From: Pseudomonadota bacterium | GTDB lineage: Bacteria > Pseudomonadota > Alphaproteobacteria > Rhizobiales > Rhizobiaceae | Direction: 5' to 3' | Assembly (NCBI GenBank): GCA_023428515.1 | Contig: JAEYXI010000199.1 | Location: 1-7,291, forward strand | DNA length: 7,291 nt | Shown: piece after piece, positions 1 to 5,970 of the stretch | Position numbering within the stretch: the stretch's first letter is position 1 | Layout of the letters: every line of letters starts with the position of its first letter | Notes under the pieces: model-generated | Databases searched by the model: none | What the model saw: only the letters and a program-made list of their open reading frames with translations | What the model was told of the DNA's origin: nothing | Position numbers and translations under genes: made by a program

Positions 1-596
1 GCGTCGACATGGGTGACCTCGGCGCCCGCGCGCGCGGCCACCAGCGAGGCAAGCCCGGTGTAGCCGAACAGGTTGAGCACCTTGACCGGCCGCCGCGCCT
101 TCTCGATCAGGCCGGCCATGTGGTCCCAGTGCGAGCCCTGCTCCGGAAACACCCCGACATGGCGAAAGGAGGTAAAGCGGCCGAGATAGTGGACGCCGTC
201 ATGCTTCATCGGCCAGGTCTCGCCAAGCGGCGTCTTCGGAAAACGCCAGCGGCCCATTCCCTCCTCGTCGGTGTCGCCGGTGAAGATCGCGTCGGCGCGG
301 TTCCATTCGTTCTCGGGCAGCGCGCGGCGCCAGATCGCCTGGCCCTCGGGCCGGATGATGCGGTAGGGGCCGTACTGCTCCAGCTTCTCGCCATCGCCGC
401 TGTCGAGCAGCGCGTAGTCGGCATCGGGCGCAACCTCGAGGATGAGCGGCAGCTTTTCGGCAGGCAGCGCGCCGGGGCGGCGAGGCAAATGCTGGCGCGG
501 CGCCGGGTCCGGCGCCTGCCGACGCAAATCCTCACCGGCTTGCCGCTGTTGCGGCCGCCGCTGGTGTTCGCCGCGATTATGCCGCGCTGGCTTCAA
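1..596 (-). CDS. Class I SAM-dependent rRNA methyltransferase, RlmI-like (C-terminus outside window)
   Basis: The visible part is 198 codons, cut by the left edge. It probably transfers methyl groups from S-adenosylmethionine to rRNA; the family includes the 23S rRNA cytosine-C5 methyltransferase RlmI, but the exact target base cannot be told here. Visible signs are the stretch LILEVAPDADYALLDSGDGE (about residues 50-69), a conserved middle part with TGDTDEEGMGRWRFPKTPLG and FTSFRHVGVFPEQ, and SAM-binding motif I, LNLFGYTG, at residues 174-181, followed by the acidic end of the next strand (THVD, 195-198). The catalytic region is beyond the edge. The first 45 or so residues are rich in Arg, Gln and Pro and look disordered. 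The start is TTG at 596: an in-frame stop lies at 606-608, no ATG occurs near the N-terminus, and GAGGA sits six bases upstream. A later TTG (codon 24) is possible. It lies 108 bases after the cyclodeaminase-like gene, probably cotranscribed. No PUA domain is seen, unlike E. coli RlmI. Confidence 0.85.
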   Translation of the reverse strand, partial: MKPARHNRGEHQRRPQQRQAGEDLRRQAPDPAPRQHLPRRPGALPAEKLPLILEVAPDADYALLDSGDGEKLEQYGPYRIIRPEGQAIWRRALPENEWNRADAIFTGDTDEEGMGRWRFPKTPLGETWPMKHDGVHYLGRFTSFRHVGVFPEQGSHWDHMAGLIEKARRPVKVLNLFGYTGLASLVAARAGAEVTHVD

Positions 597-602
597 GAAA
601 TG

Positions 603-607
603 TCCTC
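603..607 (-). promoter_or_regulatory. Ribosome binding site for the methyltransferase TTG start
   Basis: On the minus strand GAGGA lies six bases before TTG (594-596). It falls just inside the limit set by the in-frame TGA at 606-608 and supports the rare TTG as the start, since no ATG or GTG is available in the first part of the frame. Confidence 0.55.
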
Positions 608-704
608 AGGCTTCGGTGCGCCGCTTTTGGCACAGGGCGGGGAAGCGCGCAACGAAGAGACGCCGCGGCGGATTCTTCCTCCGTGGGCTCCTACGCCCGA
701 ACCC

Positions 705-1670
705 TCAACCCTTTGATACGTTGAACACCGCGATGGCGGCGGCGAGATCCTCCAGCGCCGCGCCCACCGACTTGAACAGCGTGATCTCCTCGGCGCTTTC
801 GCGGCCGGACTTCTCGCCGCGCGCCAGTTCGTGCAGGTCGGCGACGATGGCTTCCGGCTTCAGCAGGCCGGAGGCGAGAGGCTGGACGATGTCGCCGGCT
901 TCCTTGGTCGCGCCGGCCCGCGTGTCGACATAGACGCGGGCGCGGCGGATGGCGTCGTCGTCGCTTTCCCGCATGGCGGGCGTGAAGGCGCCGACGAGAT
1001 CGACATGCGTGCCGGGCTTCAGCAGCGCGCCCTTGACAAGCGGATCGGTCGTGATGGTCGCGCAGGAAACGATATCGGCCCAGCCGAGCGCCGCGTCGAG
1101 GTCCTCGGTGGCCGCGGCGGAAAGACCGAGCTCCTGGAGCTGCGCCGCGACCTTCCCGGCATTGGCCGGGGTGCGGTTCCAGATGCGAATCTCGCGGATC
1201 GGCCGAACCGCCGCATGCGCCTGCGCCAGGAAAGGCGCCAGCGCGCCGGCGCCGACTACGAGAAGCTTCGAGGCATCCTTGCGCGCAAGATAGTCGGCGG
1301 CGAGCGCGGAGGCGCAGGCGGTGCGCCACAAAGTCAGCCGCTGTCCGTCGATCAGCGCCCTGGTCTCGCCTGTCCTGCCGTCGAGCAGCAGGTAGACGCC
1401 CATCACCGCCGGCTTGCCGATCGCATTATTGTCGGGCGAGACGGTGACGACCTTCACCCCCATATAGCCGCCGTCCGATGTGCCGGCCGCTCCGAAATCC
1501 GTCCAGGCCGGCATCAGCAGCAGCGTCGAGGCGGCGCCGTCAGGCCGCTCGACTGCGTGATGGTGCCGGACCGGCTGGACCGCGCCGGCCCTGAATGCGC
1601 CGCGCAGGGTTTCCACCAGGCTGGGGAAGGTCAGCGCGCGGTCGACATCTTCGGCGGAGAGGATCAGCAT
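705..1670 (-). CDS. Ornithine cyclodeaminase/mu-crystallin family protein, probably a cyclic-imine (ketimine) reductase
   Basis: This 321-residue protein has the usual length and fold signs of the OCD/mu-crystallin family. The dinucleotide-binding motif VVGAGALA is at residues 138-145, with the following strand ending IWNRT (163-167). K73 and R116 (in TLWRTA) match the family's substrate-binding Lys and Arg. Other family blocks are HVDLVGAFTPAMRESD (222-237), VDTR, EAGD and a C-terminal ITLFKSVGAALEDLA. Family members include ornithine cyclodeaminase, alanine dehydrogenase and reductases of delta1-pyrroline/piperideine-2-carboxylate, all cytoplasmic and NAD(P)-dependent. In true ornithine cyclodeaminase the loop reads like VGGDCPGK, with a catalytic Asp; here the corresponding residue seems to be F229. 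The block VDLVGAFTP..RE resembles the reductase branch (LhpI-like) as I recall it, so reductase is the better guess than proline synthesis from ornithine. The ATG start at 1670 has only a weak GCGGG-like site; lapA ends 28 bases upstream, suggesting cotranscription. Confidence 0.88.
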   Translation of the reverse strand: MLILSAEDVDRALTFPSLVETLRGAFRAGAVQPVRHHHAVERPDGAASTLLLMPAWTDFGAAGTSDGGYMGVKVVTVSPDNNAIGKPAVMGVYLLLDGRTGETRALIDGQRLTLWRTACASALAADYLARKDASKLLVVGAGALAPFLAQAHAAVRPIREIRIWNRTPANAGKVAAQLQELGLSAAATEDLDAALGWADIVSCATITTDPLVKGALLKPGTHVDLVGAFTPAMRESDDDAIRRARVYVDTRAGATKEAGDIVQPLASGLLKPEAIVADLHELARGEKSGRESAEEITLFKSVGAALEDLAAAIAVFNVSKG

Positions 1671-1698
1671 CCCGCGGCACTCCGGTTCGGTCGAAGCG

Positions 1699-2025
1699 TC
1701 ACGGACGCGGCAGCTGGGGCGCCGGCTGGGCCGGTGCGCGGGCGGCCGCGGCCTGCCGCAGCATCTCGGCCTCCTGACTGCGCTGGCGCGCCAGCTTGCG
1801 GTAGCGGCCCTGCTTCACCCAGGTGGCAAGGCTGCCGATGATCATGCCGATCGCGATCGCCGCGAAGAGCAGCACGAAGAGCGGCAGTTGCCAGGTGAGC
1901 CCCGGATTGCCCGGATTGAACGGATCGAGGGTGAAGGAAGCCGGACCGCGGTTGGCGACGGCGAGCGCCACGAGAATGATGGCGACCGGCACGAAGACCG
2001 CGATCAGCACGAAACGGTTGAGCAT
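1699..2025 (-). CDS. lapA: LapA-domain (DUF1049) small inner-membrane protein
   Basis: The 108-residue protein has two membrane segments, about residues 5-24 and 47-69, joined by a short loop carrying the family's NRGP...TLDPF pattern (25-36). The second segment is Gly/Ile-rich (AAIAIGMIIGSLATW) and is followed by a basic, coiled-coil-like tail (about 71-93) and an Ala/Pro-rich end. This matches the LapA domain family; E. coli LapA (YciS) is an inner-membrane partner of LapB, which helps regulate LPS synthesis through LpxC turnover. No LapB-like TPR protein is seen in this window, so carrying that role over is inference. The gene follows ihfB after 20 bases, and ihfB-lapA adjacency is common in proteobacteria. 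ATG at 2025 is preceded by a GGGA-like ribosome site about eight bases away. Confidence 0.85.
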   Translation of the reverse strand: MLNRFVLIAVFVPVAIILVALAVANRGPASFTLDPFNPGNPGLTWQLPLFVLLFAAIAIGMIIGSLATWVKQGRYRKLARQRSQEAEMLRQAAAARAPAQPAPQLPRP

Positions 2026-2045
2026 CGGCGATTCCCAGGCGGCGG

Positions 2046-2330
2046 CTACTTGCCGCCGTTCAGCCTTTCACGCAACTCCTTGCCGGTCTTGAAGAACGGC
2101 ACCCATTTCTCCTCGACCTCCACCGATTCGCCGGTTCTCGGGTTGCGACCGGTACGCGCCGGGCGGTTCTTGACCGAGAATGCGCCGAAACCGCGCAGTT
2201 CGACCCGGTTGCCTTCGGCAAGCGCGTCGGTGATCTCCTCGAAAATGGCGCTCACGATGTTCTCGACGTCCCTCAGGAACAGATGCGGATTGCGTGACGC
2301 GATAAGCTGCACGAGTTCGGATTTGATCAT
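2046..2330 (-). CDS. ihfB: Integration host factor subunit beta
   Basis: The 94-residue product is a complete member of the HU/IHF family. It pairs with IHF-alpha to bind the DNA minor groove and bend DNA sharply, acting in nucleoid structure, recombination and sigma-54-dependent activation. The N-terminal [11 protein letters not shown] helix is typical of the beta subunit. The signature region [19 protein letters not shown] (residues 47-65) forms the DNA-intercalating arm, with P64 as the conserved wedge proline, followed by the TGESVEV strand and the [11 protein letters not shown] helix. The start at ATG 2330 gives the usual family N-terminus; a TTG at 2348 in the same frame would add six residues (M/LAGTAL) but that stretch overlaps the likely ribosome site GGCGGGGA, about eight bases before the ATG. 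It lies 60 bases after sppA and 20 before lapA. That rpoN, whose promoters often need IHF, is coded nearby on the other strand is probably coincidental. Confidence 0.97.
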   Translation of the reverse strand: MIKSELVQLIASRNPHLFLRDVENIVSAIFEEITDALAEGNRVELRGFGAFSVKNRPARTGRNPRTGESVEVEEKWVPFFKTGKELRERLNGGK

Positions 2331-2390
2331 GAGCGCGGTCCCCGCCAATTATCGTTCTGTCGGAATATGCGGATGATTTTATTGTCTTTT

Positions 2391-3365
2391 TCAGTCGCCC
2401 AAAATGGCCTTTTCAGGTTGCCAGACTGATAGGAGACCGTCAAGAAACAAGCGCTCGCCGCCGAGTTCCCTCAGGAGAGCGGCGCCGTTGCCGGTCAGCC
2501 CGAACAATCTCGCCAGCGTGCCGGCCATCGCCTCGGAAGACAGGAACCAGCCGCCGTTCCTCGCCTTCCATTCGACCACCTCAAGGCTGCCGTCCACCCC
2601 CTTGGTGGAAAGCCAGCCGACCGCTTCGTCCTCGCCGCCCAGTTCGTCGACGAGCTTCTTCTGCAGCGCCTGCCGGCCGGTGAAGACCGATCCGTCGGCG
2701 ATGGCGGTCACCTCGCTCCTCGTCAGGGGCCGGCGCTCGTCGACCAGGCCGACGAACCAGTCGTAGCTGTCCATGATCATCGAGCGGATCATCGCGCGCT
2801 CCTCGTCGGTGGTCGGGTTGAACGGCGACGGCTCCGCCTTCAGCGGCGACGACTTCACTTCCTCGAGCTTGATGCCGAGCTTCTCCATCAGCCCGGTGAC
2901 ATCGGGAAACTGCACCAGGACGCCGATCGAACCCACGATGGACGACTGGCGTGCGACGATGTGGTCGGTCGCGCTGGCGATCATGTAGCCCGCCGAAGCG
3001 GCGAGCGTTCCGACCTGGGCGACGACAGGCTTGTCCGCGGCGAGTTTCCTGATGGCGTTGAAGATGGCCTCGCCGCCCGCGGTGGTGCCGCCGGGCGAAT
3101 CGATGGAAAGGATCACACCCTTCACGGCGCCCGACTTGCGGACCTTCTCCAGCCGCTCGAGCAATTCGTCGTCCTCGGTGATCGTCCCCTCGATGCGGAC
3201 CTTGGCGATGTGGGCGACGGCCGTGCCGCCGAAATCGTCGCGCAGCATCCAGCCGGCGGCCGAAACCAGGCCTATCGCCGCGATGACGAGCGCGGCGATC
3301 CTCCAGAAGGTGAGCTTTCGCCGCAGGCGGCGTCGGTCGATCAGGTCGTCGGCGCGCAAGGCCAT
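2391..3365 (-). CDS. sppA: Signal peptide peptidase SppA, short single-domain form (peptidase family S49)
   Basis: This 324-residue membrane serine protease cleaves signal peptides left in the inner membrane after secretion. An Arg-rich cytoplasmic start (RRRLRRK, 11-17) precedes one membrane anchor at about residues 20-41; the rest faces the periplasm. The S49 core shows LSIDSPGGT (86-94), catalytic Ser124 in GTLAASAGYMIAS and the catalytic Lys176 in SSPLKAEPSPFNP, which form the Ser-Lys dyad. SIVGSIGVL (142-150) is also typical. The length fits the short SppA with one catalytic domain (about 310-340 residues), not the 618-residue duplicated E. coli form. ATG at 3365 has a strong AGGAGA (3371-3376) five bases upstream. 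It is the first gene of the minus-strand block and is divergent from lptC. The sppA-ihfB order is familiar in alphaproteobacteria. Confidence 0.96.
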   Translation of the reverse strand: MALRADDLIDRRRLRRKLTFWRIAALVIAAIGLVSAAGWMLRDDFGGTAVAHIAKVRIEGTITEDDELLERLEKVRKSGAVKGVILSIDSPGGTTAGGEAIFNAIRKLAADKPVVAQVGTLAASAGYMIASATDHIVARQSSIVGSIGVLVQFPDVTGLMEKLGIKLEEVKSSPLKAEPSPFNPTTDEERAMIRSMIMDSYDWFVGLVDERRPLTRSEVTAIADGSVFTGRQALQKKLVDELGGEDEAVGWLSTKGVDGSLEVVEWKARNGGWFLSSEAMAGTLARLFGLTGNGAALLRELGGERLFLDGLLSVWQPEKAILGD

Positions 3366-3481
3366 GGAAATCTCCTGTGCCGGCGGGAAGGAAGCGTTTT
3401 AGAACAAGCCCGCTTCTGCCGCTACCCGGTTTCTCCGCGCCTGCGACGTTCAGACCGGACCGGCAGGGTCTGGTCAAACTT

Positions 3482-3501
3482 CCCAAAATAACCATATTGG
3501 G
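3482..3501. repeat. Near-palindrome CCCAAAAT-AACC-ATATTGGG, possible operator
   Basis: Two 8-base arms match as an inverted repeat with one mismatch, separated by four bases. The element is AT-rich inside GC-rich DNA and its right arm overlaps the predicted -35 box of lptC, so a repressor or activator bound here could affect both divergent units. No regulator is identified, and a short palindrome can occur by chance. Confidence 0.4.
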
Positions 3502-3525
3502 ATGCAAATCGCGATTGTGTAAGAT
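3497..3525 (+). promoter_or_regulatory. Candidate housekeeping promoter for lptC-lptA-lptB
   Basis: TTGGGA (3497-3502) and TAAGAT (3520-3525) are separated by 17 bases. Each box matches four of six positions of the standard -35 (TTGACA) and -10 (TATAAT) sequences. They lie in the AT-rich part of the divergent region. Transcription would begin near 3532 and leave a leader of about 135 bases before lptC. The match is moderate; no transcript data are available. Confidence 0.4.
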
Positions 3526-3652
3526 TTCGTGATTACGTCGAAAGCGGTATCCGCCCTTTGCGCGGCTGCGGCCAGCCCTCGGCAGGAGCACTCGGGCGGC
3601 AGGATTTATTCGGAGTAATCCGGCCCCGCCGGACATTCCAGGATTGGTGAAC

Positions 3653-3658
3653 GGAAGG
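3653..3658 (+). promoter_or_regulatory. lptC: Ribosome binding site for the lptC TTG start
   Basis: GGAAGG lies eight bases before TTG at 3667. The frame is closed upstream by TAA at 3616-3618 and has no ATG or GTG between that stop and the TTG, so this site fixes the most likely start. Confidence 0.5.
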
Positions 3659-3666
3659 CAGGCGCG

Positions 3667-4383
3667 TTGGCGCGATCGATCGAATCGACCGGCACACATG
3701 CAGATTTTGCGACCGGCGGCGGCGCAGCAGCAGATGCGCGCGCGGAAGCCTTCAGCCGCGCCCAGCGTCACTCGCGCCGGGTTCGCCGCCTGAAGATTGT
3801 GCTGCCGCTCCTCGCGGTCGTGCTTGGCGCCGGGTTTGTCGGCTATTCCTACCTCTCGACGCCCGCTTCGGTGTCCATCCAGACCGATGGCTCGGCCTTC
3901 GCCGAAGGCAAGCTGGTGATGAACAGCCCCAAGCTCGAGGGTTTCACCAAGGACGGCCGGCCCTATTCGGTGAACGCCAGCCGGGCGACCCAGGATTTCG
4001 ACAAGCAGGACATCATCAGCCTTGACGGCATAGACGCCAAGATGCCGGTCGAGGCGGAGAATTGGGCGAGGGTAGAAGCCGTCAGCGGCGTCTACGACCG
4101 GACGGCCAACACGCTGGACGTGCCGACCGACATTTTGGTCACCACCACCGACGGCATGGTGGCCAGGCTGAAATCCGCCTATCTCGACATCAATAACGGC
4201 AGCTTGAAAAGCACGACGCCGGTCGATATCCAGTCGCATGGGTCACGCATCACCGCGGATTCAATGGCGGTGCTTGAAAACGGCAAGCGGGTGATTTTCG
4301 AGACGCGCGTGCGGGTTCACATCGACCCTGTCCAGTTGAAGGCTGCTCAGGCGGCCAGGGGAGACACGAATGCGTCGAACTAG
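3667..4383 (+). CDS. lptC: LPS export system membrane-anchored periplasmic protein LptC
   Basis: LptC takes lipopolysaccharide from the LptB2FG complex and passes it to LptA. The 238-residue protein has a cytoplasmic N-terminus of about 40 residues ending in a basic patch (RHSRRVRRLK, 34-43), one membrane segment at about 44-62 (IVLPLLAVVLGAGFVGYSYL) and a periplasmic beta-jellyroll domain. Typical LptC phrases are NSPKLEGFTKDGRPYSVNA, DIISLDGIDAKM, GVYDRTANTLDV and SHGSRITADSMAVLENGKRVIFE. It is longer than E. coli LptC (191 residues), mainly through the N-terminal extension and C-terminal tail, as in other rhizobial forms as I recall them. The start is TTG at 3667, with GGAAGG upstream; no in-frame ATG exists before the membrane segment. 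The last 14 bases overlap lptA, which points to translational coupling. It heads the plus-strand block. Confidence 0.93.
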   Translation: MARSIESTGTHADFATGGGAAADARAEAFSRAQRHSRRVRRLKIVLPLLAVVLGAGFVGYSYLSTPASVSIQTDGSAFAEGKLVMNSPKLEGFTKDGRPYSVNASRATQDFDKQDIISLDGIDAKMPVEAENWARVEAVSGVYDRTANTLDVPTDILVTTTDGMVARLKSAYLDINNGSLKSTTPVDIQSHGSRITADSMAVLENGKRVIFETRVRVHIDPVQLKAAQAARGDTNASN

Positions 4384-4930
4384 GTCCTTCGTGGCGCTGG
4401 CGGCCCTCGCTGCGCTGTATCTGGGTTGCGGCGGCGCATTCGCGCAGCAGCAGAGTGCCGTCGAGAGCCGCCTGACCGGGCTGCGCCTCAACGGAAACGA
4501 GCCTATCGAGATCGAGAGCGACAAGCTCGAGGTCCGCGAAACCGAAAACAAGGCAATCTTCACCGGCAATGTCAGCGTCACCCAGGGGCCGACGATCCTG
4601 AAGTCGGGGACGATGACCGTCTTCTACGCCAAGGACGGCGGCTCGGCCGCCACCGGCTCGTCGAACATCGAGCGGCTGGAGGTCGACGGCAAGGTCTACG
4701 TCAAGTCGGACAAGCAGGTCGCCACCGGCGACAGGGGCACTTTCGACATGAAGACAGAGGTGCTGGTGCTCTCCGGCAACGAGGTGGTGCTGTCGGAAGG
4801 CAACAACGTGCTGCGCGGCTGCAAGCTGACGGTGCAGATGAAGTCGGGCCAGGCCCAGGTCGACGGGTGCTCGACGGGCAGCGGCAGCGGCCGGGTGCAG
4901 ATGAAGCTCGACCCTTCTTCCAGACGGTAA
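4370..4930 (+). CDS. lptA: LPS export periplasmic bridge protein LptA (OstA-like)
   Basis: LptA forms the periplasmic bridge along which lipopolysaccharide slides from LptC to LptD. The 186-residue precursor has a signal peptide: basic start MRRTR, hydrophobic core, and likely cleavage after AFA at residue 25. The OstA domain covers about 42-160, with [26 protein letters not shown] and [10 protein letters not shown], then repeated beta strands ending [21 protein letters not shown]. The mature protein has two cysteines, C151 and C167, which could form a disulfide in the periplasm. The C-terminal tail is Gly/Ser-rich and basic. ATG at 4370 has a good ribosome site, AGGGGAG at 4357-4363, inside lptC. 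The stop TAA shares one base with the lptB start (TAATG), so the three lpt genes are tightly coupled. Confidence 0.94.
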   Translation: MRRTRSFVALAALAALYLGCGGAFAQQQSAVESRLTGLRLNGNEPIEIESDKLEVRETENKAIFTGNVSVTQGPTILKSGTMTVFYAKDGGSAATGSSNIERLEVDGKVYVKSDKQVATGDRGTFDMKTEVLVLSGNEVVLSEGNNVLRGCKLTVQMKSGQAQVDGCSTGSGSGRVQMKLDPSSRR

Positions 4931-5742
4931 TGACGGAACATCCTTCTTTTCTGTCGCGCCTGTTCGGGCGGCGCGGTCCTGCCGCGCCTGCGGTGAAACG
5001 CAGCGAGATCGCCGCCTTCAAGGGAACGCTGATCGCCAAGGGCCTGACCAAGAGCTACAAGAGCCGGCGCGTCGTGAACGGCGTGTCGCTCGGCGTCAGG
5101 GCCGGCGAGGCCGTTGGCCTGCTCGGTCCCAACGGGGCCGGCAAGACGACCTGCTTCTACATGGTCACCGGGCTGGTGCCGGTCGACCAGGGCACGATCG
5201 AGATCGACGGCTTCGACGTCACCTCGATGCCGATGTACCGCCGCGCCAGGCTCGGCATCGGCTACCTGCCGCAGGAATCCTCGATCTTCCGCGGCCTGAC
5301 CGTCGAACAGAACATCCGCGCCGTGCTGGAAGTGGTCGAGAAGAGCCGCAAGCAGCGCGAGCACGACCTCGATGCGCTGCTGGAGGAGTTCCACATCTCG
5401 CATCTGAGGAAGGCCGCATCGCTGTCGCTGTCGGGCGGTGAGCGGCGGCGCCTCGAAATCGCGCGGGCGCTGGCCAGCCGGCCGAACTACATGCTGCTCG
5501 ACGAGCCCTTCGCCGGCATTGATCCGATCGCCGTCGCCGATATCCAGCAGTTGGTGCGGCATTTGACCGCTCGCGGCATCGGCGTTCTCATCACCGACCA
5601 CAATGTACGCGAGACGCTCGGCCTCATCGACCGCGCCTACATCATCCATGCCGGCGAGGTGCTGACGCACGGCCAGGCCGACGAGATCGTCGCCAATCCT
5701 GAGGTTCGCCGGCTTTATCTCGGCGAGAGTTTTACGCTCTGA
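4930..5742 (+). CDS. lptB: LPS export ABC transporter ATP-binding protein LptB
   Basis: LptB is the cytoplasmic ATPase that drives extraction of lipopolysaccharide from the inner membrane with LptF and LptG, which are not in this window. All ABC motifs are present in the 270-residue protein: Walker [10 protein letters not shown] (66-74), Q-loop Q115 in YLPQESSIF, signature [15 protein letters not shown] (167-181), Walker [13 protein letters not shown] with D191 and E192, and the switch His224 in ITDHNVRE. The [18 protein letters not shown] block and the C-terminal YLGESF identify LptB among ABC ATPases. The first 30 residues are a basic, Pro/Ala-containing extension absent from E. coli LptB (241 residues). 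The start ATG overlaps the lptA stop (TAATG); the frame is open further upstream across lptA, but that part lacks any family similarity. The ribosome site is weak, consistent with coupling to lptA. Confidence 0.97.
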   Translation: MTEHPSFLSRLFGRRGPAAPAVKRSEIAAFKGTLIAKGLTKSYKSRRVVNGVSLGVRAGEAVGLLGPNGAGKTTCFYMVTGLVPVDQGTIEIDGFDVTSMPMYRRARLGIGYLPQESSIFRGLTVEQNIRAVLEVVEKSRKQREHDLDALLEEFHISHLRKAASLSLSGGERRRLEIARALASRPNYMLLDEPFAGIDPIAVADIQQLVRHLTARGIGVLITDHNVRETLGLIDRAYIIHAGEVLTHGQADEIVANPEVRRLYLGESFTL

Positions 5743-5765
5743 CCATCGCCTGACGGTTCGCGTAC

Positions 5766-5829
5766 CGGGCTTCCCATTTGTCACGATCGCGTGCGTGCTT
5801 GCGAAGCAACGTACGCGGAGCCCGTTTTT
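5766..5829 (+). terminator. Probable intrinsic terminator after lptB
   Basis: An outer stem pairs CGGGCTT (5766-5772) with GAGCCCG (5818-5824, one U-G pair) and is followed at once by TTTTT (5825-5829). Inside it, CGCGTGCGT (5788-5796) pairs with ACGTACGCG (5809-5817, one G-U pair) and GCTT/AAGC (5797-5800, 5804-5807) closes a GCG loop with one bulged A. The compound structure ends in a T run, as an intrinsic terminator does. The unpaired 15 bases on the left side between the outer and inner stems make it imperfect, so partial termination is likely. Confidence 0.55.
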
Positions 5830-5875
5830 CCAGCCTTAAACGCTCCGGTAAGGCCGGGGCGCTACCTCGTTCTCC

Positions 5876-5905
5876 CTTGACAAGCAAAAGCCGGGCCACT
5901 TTCTA
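5876..5905 (+). promoter_or_regulatory. Candidate promoter for rpoN
   Basis: CTTGACA at 5876-5882 contains a perfect TTGACA -35 box and fits the rhizobial housekeeping consensus CTTGAC. About 17 bases later lies TTTCTA (5900-5905), a mediocre -10. It sits after the terminator-like hairpin and 66 bases before the rpoN start, where an independent promoter would be expected. The -35 is the convincing part. Confidence 0.45.
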
Positions 5906-5970
5906 TGGCTGGCATAATCCGCTGTGTGGGGCGGGCTAAGGGGCAAGAGCGGGGTCATAGAGTTCGCGTC

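Larger units (their letters stand above)
3366..3666. other. Divergent intergenic region between sppA and lptC
   Basis: This 301-base stretch holds the 5' regions of both transcription units and no convincing gene. The middle part (about 3480-3540) is clearly more AT-rich than the surroundings, as expected for promoters. It contains a near-palindrome and a candidate lptC promoter, listed separately. For sppA, a TTTGAC box on the minus strand at 3473-3478 could be a -35, but the sequence 17 bases on (GTCTGA) is a poor -10, so I do not list it. The lptC leader carries two small hairpins: GGCTG/CAGCC with loop CGGC at 3564-3577 and TCCGG/CCGGA around 3619-3633. Neither matches a riboswitch that I recognise. 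Confidence 0.7.

Noticed and set aside
9..716. Plus-strand open frame opposite the methyltransferase
   Set aside because: The minus strand gives clear methyltransferase motifs including LNLFGYTG; the plus-strand product is not recognisable.
2331..2390. Possible separate promoter for ihfB in the sppA-ihfB gap
   Set aside because: The stretch is AT-rich (AAAAAGACAATAAAATC on the minus strand), but no pair of boxes has acceptable spacing.
3502..3522. Tiny open frame ATG...TAA coding six residues (MQIAIV) before lptC, a possible leader peptide
   Set aside because: It overlaps the predicted promoter, has no ribosome site and does not resemble an attenuator.
2581..4239. Long open frame on the minus strand (about 550 codons) crossing sppA, the intergenic region and lptC
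   Set aside because: It runs out of frame through the well-supported sppA and antisense to lptC, with Arg/Gly/Ala-rich sequence of no known family. Such frames are common in GC-rich DNA.
4418..4435. Possible lipobox (YLGC) in the LptA signal peptide
   Set aside because: The position three before Cys is Tyr rather than Leu, and an ordinary AFA cleavage site follows five residues later, as expected for soluble LptA.
4426..4929. Open frame in phase with lptB running upstream through lptA, which could suggest a longer LptB
   Set aside because: The translated stretch is Arg-rich and without family similarity, while lptA in the other frame is clearly coding and LptB starts normally at the TAATG overlap.
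4696..5784. Long minus-strand open frame antisense to lptA and lptB
   Set aside because: It is the mirror of the lptB coding frame, and the composition (Asp, Val, Gln, Arg, Gly) is typical of an antisense shadow.
5904..5926. Possible sigma-54 -24/-12 promoter (TGGCATAATCCGC) upstream of rpoN, suggesting autoregulation
   Set aside because: The GG and GC dinucleotides are eight bases apart instead of ten, and the TTGC part is missing.
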